DNA of 33,739 nt, taken from positions 1 through 33,739 of the forward strand of contig NZ_BATM01000056.1 in the NCBI RefSeq assembly GCF_000467185.1, in the 5' to 3' direction. Of the stretch, positions 30,737 through 33,739 are shown piece by piece; position 1 is the first letter of the stretch; every line of letters starts with the position of its first letter. Source of the DNA: Vibrio ezurae NBRC 102218. Its GTDB lineage: Bacteria > Pseudomonadota > Gammaproteobacteria > Enterobacterales > Vibrionaceae. The notes under the pieces are model-generated. The model worked only from the letters and a program-made list of their open reading frames with translations. It was not told the DNA's origin and did no database searches. Position numbers and translations under genes: made by a program.

Positions 30737-32451
30737 TGGAAAAGCAAGTAGTGTTGGGCGAAGAGTTGGGCCCACTTTCTGACAATGAAAGATTAAAACG
30801 AGAAAGTAACTTTTTGCGCGGTACCATTACCAACGACCTCAAAAATGAGATTACCGGTGGGTTCGACGCGGACAATTTTCAGTTAATCCGTTTTCACGGC
30901 ATGTATCAGCAAGATGATAGAGATATCCGCAATGAGCGTGCTAAGCAAAAATTGGAACCACTGCATAATGTGATGTTGCGTGCGCGTATGCCAGGAGGAG
31001 TGATTACTCCTAAGCAATGGCTCGCTATCGATAAGTTTGCAACTGAAAGTTCGCTCTATGGCAGCATCCGTCTTACTACGCGTCAAACATTCCAATTTCA
31101 TGGAGTATTGAAGCCAAACATTAAGCTGATGCACCAAACTCTAAATTCAATTGGTATTGATTCTATTGCCACAGCGGGTGACGTAAACCGTAACGTGCTA
31201 TGTAGTAGTAATCCTGTTGAGTCTGAATTGCATCAGCAAGCGTATGAGTGGGCCACTAAGATCAGTGAGCACCTACTGCCAAAAACCAGAGCTTATGCTG
31301 AAATATGGTTAGACGGTGAGAAGCTTGAGACTACAGATGAAGAACCAATCTTAGGTAGCAACTATCTGCCACGTAAATTTAAAACAACAGTCGTTGTGCC
31401 GCCAGACAACGATGTTGATTTGCACGCGAACGATCTTAACTTTGTTGCAGTAGCAAAAGACGGCAAGTTAGTTGGCTTTAATGTATTGGTGGGTGGTGGT
31501 CTGGCCATGACTCATGGTGATAACTCAACTTACCCACGTAAAGCGGATGAGTTTGGTTATATCTCTCTAGAGAACACATTAGATATTGCCGCTGCCGTCG
31601 TCACGACTCAACGTGACTGGGGTAATCGCTCAAATCGTAAAAATGCAAAAACCAAGTACACATTAGATCGCGTTGGTATCGATGTGTTCAAACAAGAAGT
31701 TGAGAAACGTTCTGGCGTAAGCTTTGAGCCGATCAAACCTTACCAACTGACTAACCGTGGCGATAAGTTTGGTTGGTTAGAAGGTATAGACGGTAAGCAT
31801 CACTTAACGCTGTTTATTGAAAACGGTCGCCTATTAGATTACCCAGGTAAACCACTGAAAACAGGTGTTGCTGAGATTGCCAAAATTCACACGGGTGATT
31901 TACGTATGACAGCAAATCAGAACCTCATCGTGGCAGGTGTACCGTTAAAAGATAAACAGAAGATTGAAAAGATAGCGTTCGAGCATGGCTTGCTTGATCC
32001 AACAACTTCTAAACAGCGTCAAGATTCAATGGCCTGTGTAGCGTACCCAACCTGTCCGCTAGCAATGGCAGAAGCAGAACGCTTCCTTCCTCAATTTGTG
32101 ACTGACGTTGAAGGCATATTGAAAAAGCATTCAATCAGTGATGACGAAAGCATTATCTTGCGAGTAACGGGTTGTCCTAATGGCTGTGGCCGAGCAATGC
32201 TGGCTGAAATCGGTTTAGTCGGTAAAGCACCAGACAGATATAACTTGTACCTTGGCGGTAATAAAGCCGGTACACGAGTTCCTAAACTGTATAAAGAGAA
32301 CATCAGTTCCGCACAAATTCTACAAGACATCGATTCGCTGGTGGAACGATGGGCTGCAGAGCGTTTAGCTGATGAAGCGTTTGGGGACTTTGTTATTCGT
32401 GATGGCATCGTAAAAGAAGTCATAGTATCGAAGAGGGATTTCCATGCTTGA
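30736..32451 (+). CDS. cysI: Sulfite reductase hemoprotein beta subunit CysI
   Basis: Catalytic subunit that reduces sulfite to sulfide at a sirohaem coupled to a 4Fe-4S cluster. The 571-residue protein has the two sulfite-reductase repeats, [12 protein letters not shown], the DVNRNVLC segment and the cluster cysteines C434 and C440 (CVAYPTC) and C480 and C484 (GCPNGCGR), C484 bridging to sirohaem. It closely follows E. coli CysI in length and sequence. It overlaps cysJ by one base and cysH by eight, so the three are tightly coupled. Confidence 0.98.
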   Translation: MEKQVVLGEELGPLSDNERLKRESNFLRGTITNDLKNEITGGFDADNFQLIRFHGMYQQDDRDIRNERAKQKLEPLHNVMLRARMPGGVITPKQWLAIDKFATESSLYGSIRLTTRQTFQFHGVLKPNIKLMHQTLNSIGIDSIATAGDVNRNVLCSSNPVESELHQQAYEWATKISEHLLPKTRAYAEIWLDGEKLETTDEEPILGSNYLPRKFKTTVVVPPDNDVDLHANDLNFVAVAKDGKLVGFNVLVGGGLAMTHGDNSTYPRKADEFGYISLENTLDIAAAVVTTQRDWGNRSNRKNAKTKYTLDRVGIDVFKQEVEKRSGVSFEPIKPYQLTNRGDKFGWLEGIDGKHHLTLFIENGRLLDYPGKPLKTGVAEIAKIHTGDLRMTANQNLIVAGVPLKDKQKIEKIAFEHGLLDPTTSKQRQDSMACVAYPTCPLAMAEAERFLPQFVTDVEGILKKHSISDDESIILRVTGCPNGCGRAMLAEIGLVGKAPDRYNLYLGGNKAGTRVPKLYKENISSAQILQDIDSLVERWAAERLADEAFGDFVIRDGIVKEVIVSKRDFHA

Positions 32452-33217
32452 ATTGACACAGAAATTAAGTCTAGAAGAGATAGTGAATCTGAATAAGGTT
32501 CAACAAACTCTTGAGTTGGCAAAAGTGAATGCGGATCTAGAAGAGCTTTCAGCAGAGCAAAGAATTGCTTGGGCACTAGAAAACTTACAAGGAAGCTTCG
32601 CTCTTTCTTCAAGTTTTGGCGCACAAGCGGCCGTGATGCTGCACTTGGTTTCTAGACAGCAACCGAATATTCCTGTGATTTTGACTGATACCGGTTATCT
32701 ATTTCCAGAAACGTATCAGTTTATCGATGAGCTAACTGAATTATTGAGTCTAAACTTAAAGGTATATAGCAGCCCATTAAGCTCTGCATGGCAAGAAGCT
32801 CGATTTGGTCAACTATGGAATAAAGGTGTAGAGGGGATAACCCAATACAACAAACTTAATAAAGTAGAACCAATGCGTAGAGCACTCACAGAATTAAAGG
32901 TGGGCACTTGGTTTTCTGGTTTAAGAAGAAGCCAGTCCGATTCACGTGGTGGATTGCCAGTGCTGTCTATTCAAAATGGTGTATTTAAGTTTTTACCGAT
33001 TGTTGATTGGACAAGTGAACAAGTAAATAGCTATATAGAAGAACATCAATTACCTCAGCATCCGCTTAAAGCTCAGGGTTATGTCTCTATTGGTGATGTG
33101 CATACCACTGAAAAATATCAAGAAGGCATGAAAGAACAAGATACTCGCTTCTTTGGTTTGAAGAGAGAATGTGGTCTTCACGAAGATAGTGGAGAGTCAG
33201 ACGGCTCCGGCATCTAA
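32444..33217 (+). CDS. cysH: Phosphoadenosine phosphosulfate reductase CysH
   Basis: Thioredoxin-dependent enzyme that reduces PAPS to sulfite and PAP, feeding CysJI. The 257-residue protein has the PP-loop-like [10 protein letters not shown], the [20 protein letters not shown] motif and the catalytic cysteine C243 in KRECGLHE. The APS-reductase double-cysteine cluster motifs (CC...C..C) are absent, so it should use PAPS. It carries about 10 extra C-terminal residues ([10 protein letters not shown]) compared with E. coli. It ends the operon before a strong terminator. Confidence 0.97.
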   Translation: MLELTQKLSLEEIVNLNKVQQTLELAKVNADLEELSAEQRIAWALENLQGSFALSSSFGAQAAVMLHLVSRQQPNIPVILTDTGYLFPETYQFIDELTELLSLNLKVYSSPLSSAWQEARFGQLWNKGVEGITQYNKLNKVEPMRRALTELKVGTWFSGLRRSQSDSRGGLPVLSIQNGVFKFLPIVDWTSEQVNSYIEEHQLPQHPLKAQGYVSIGDVHTTEKYQEGMKEQDTRFFGLKRECGLHEDSGESDGSGI

Positions 33218-33241
33218 TTCTTCTTTATAATAAGTAAATTC

Positions 33242-33269
33242 AAAAACCGTCAAAATTGACGGTTTTTTT
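33242..33269 (+). terminator. Intrinsic terminator after cysH
   Basis: AAAAACCGTCA and TGACGGTTTTT form an 11-bp stem with an AAAT loop and a run of Ts; it ends the cysJIH operon. Confidence 0.92.
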
Positions 33270-33286
33270 CGTTTTAAGGATAAGTC

Positions 33287-33295
33287 TGTGGATAA
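33287..33295 (-). promoter_or_regulatory. Perfect DnaA box upstream of the rRNA operon
   Basis: TGTGGATAA is an exact DnaA box on the minus strand, 96 bases upstream of the rrn P1 -35. The 13 bases GGATAAGTCTGTG at 33278-33290 occur again in inverted orientation at 294-306, next to the DnaA pair near the initiator tRNA. Confidence 0.6.
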
Positions 33296-33338
33296 CCTGT
33301 ACCTAAATAGGGGGTAAAAATAGATAAATAAGCGTTTC

Positions 33339-33353
33339 ACTCAAAAAATGAGC
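33339..33353 (-). promoter_or_regulatory. Candidate Fis site upstream of rrn P1
   Basis: Read on the minus strand, GCTCATTTTTTGAGT fits the Fis consensus GnYYAnWWWnTRnnC except at the last base. It is centred about 79 bases before the predicted P1 start, near where Fis site I lies in E. coli rrnB (-71). Fis sites are degenerate, so this is tentative. Confidence 0.35.
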
Positions 33354-33390
33354 GAAAGGCTATTTTTATTAAATTTATTGAAAAAAAGCC

Positions 33391-33418
33391 TTGCCAACAA
33401 GCTGAGCATCTCTATAAT
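33391..33418 (+). promoter_or_regulatory. rRNA operon promoter P1
   Basis: TTGCCA, 16 bases and TATAAT, followed by a GC-rich discriminator (GCGCC) typical of stringently controlled promoters. The A/T-rich stretch just upstream (33361-33388) looks like an UP element. Start predicted near 33425. Confidence 0.85.
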
Positions 33419-33527
33419 GCGCCTCACTGACACGGCAGAGCACACAACGCTTCGCAGTAATTCAGTAGGCTAACTAGCCGAACCATTTGAGTTTAAGTTC
33501 TCTTAGAAAATAAATTCAAAAAAGTGT

Positions 33528-33555
33528 TTGACACTGAGGTTCAAATCGCTAGAAT
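33528..33555 (+). promoter_or_regulatory. rRNA operon promoter P2
   Basis: A perfect TTGACA, 16 bases and TAGAAT, with a GC-rich discriminator (GGCCGTCCGC) and A-rich DNA before it (33506-33523). It lies 137 bases after P1, the classic tandem rrn arrangement. Confidence 0.88.
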
Positions 33556-33574
33556 GGCCGTCCGCTTTGAGAGC

Positions 33575-33739
33575 TTCCTCACAAAAGGAAACGTCGCAAA
33601 GCACGCTCTTTAACAATTTAAACCTATCAATCTGTGTGGGCACTCGTTGATGATAATCGAAAAGATTTATCAATGAACTGAGTGACCAATACAATGATTT
33701 TTAATCATTGGCACAGTCAATTCATTATCGTTCTGTTGG
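33575..33739 (+). other. rRNA operon leader with boxB and boxA (16S gene outside the window)
   Basis: The hairpin TTCCT-cacaaa-AGGAA (33575-33590) fits boxB, and GCTCTTTAACAA (33605-33616) is the conserved boxA that loads NusB/S10 for ribosomal antitermination. The rest of the leader, including CCAAT..ATGATT pairing with AATCATTGG near 33690-33713, runs to the window end. The mature 16S start is not reached. Confidence 0.85.

Overview
The window looks like a stretch of core chromosome from a Vibrionaceae gammaproteobacterium, probably the genus Vibrio; the species cannot be fixed from the sequence alone. The protein sequences closely resemble E. coli and Vibrio housekeeping proteins, the gene order is a known gammaproteobacterial order, base composition is even and moderately AT-rich, and I see no insertion sequence, prophage, integron, CRISPR array or toxin-antitoxin module. 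Both ends lie at multi-copy RNA genes: an initiator tRNA at the left, and at the right the tandem promoters and antitermination leader of an rRNA operon whose 16S gene starts beyond the window. That is how a draft contig often ends.

Layout. (1) 1-717: initiator tRNA, then about 560 bases without a credible gene. This stretch holds two perfect inverted DnaA boxes, a third good box and four GATC sites, in the same slot (tRNA to queG) where E. coli carries the DnaA-titration locus datA. (2) 718-1839: queG on the minus strand. (3) 2033-11122: tsaE-amiB-mutL-miaA-hfq-hflX-hflK-hflC on the plus strand, with 4-8 base overlaps from tsaE to miaA and a structured hfq leader. (4) 11188-12825: a small DUF2065 membrane protein and purA. 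(5) 12895-14614: divergent hmp (NO dioxygenase) and nsrR (NO sensor) with a good NsrR operator between them. (6) 14704-17922: rnr, broken by a one-base frameshift in an A tract, and rlmB. (7) 18217-19704: the ribosomal protein operon rpsF-priB-rpsR-rplI behind an S6:S18-type leader. (8) 19764-20522: a DUF481 outer-membrane protein on the minus strand. (9) 20758-23261: dnaB and alr. (10) 23479-25131: pgi. (11) 25310-26113: an orphan methionine-binding lipoprotein behind four tandem Met boxes. (12) 26318-27698: dusA and pspG, the latter with a sigma-54 promoter and an IHF site. (13) 27782-28818: a beta-barrel-like secreted protein and a small unknown protein. (14) 28931-33217: the sulfite-reduction operon cysJ-cysI-cysH. 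(15) 33242-33739: terminator, a DnaA box, rrn P1 and P2, boxB and boxA.

The genes serve translation and tRNA modification (queG, tsaE, miaA, dusA, rlmB, ribosomal proteins), replication and repair (dnaB, priB, mutL), envelope and membrane quality control (amiB, alr, hflKC, pspG), NO defence (hmp/nsrR) and sulfur-to-methionine metabolism (cysJIH, metQ). I found no complete new multi-gene system. The observations most worth checking are the rnr frameshift, the datA-like noncoding locus, the structured leaders of hfq, cysJ and dusA, and the MetJ-type operator at metQ.
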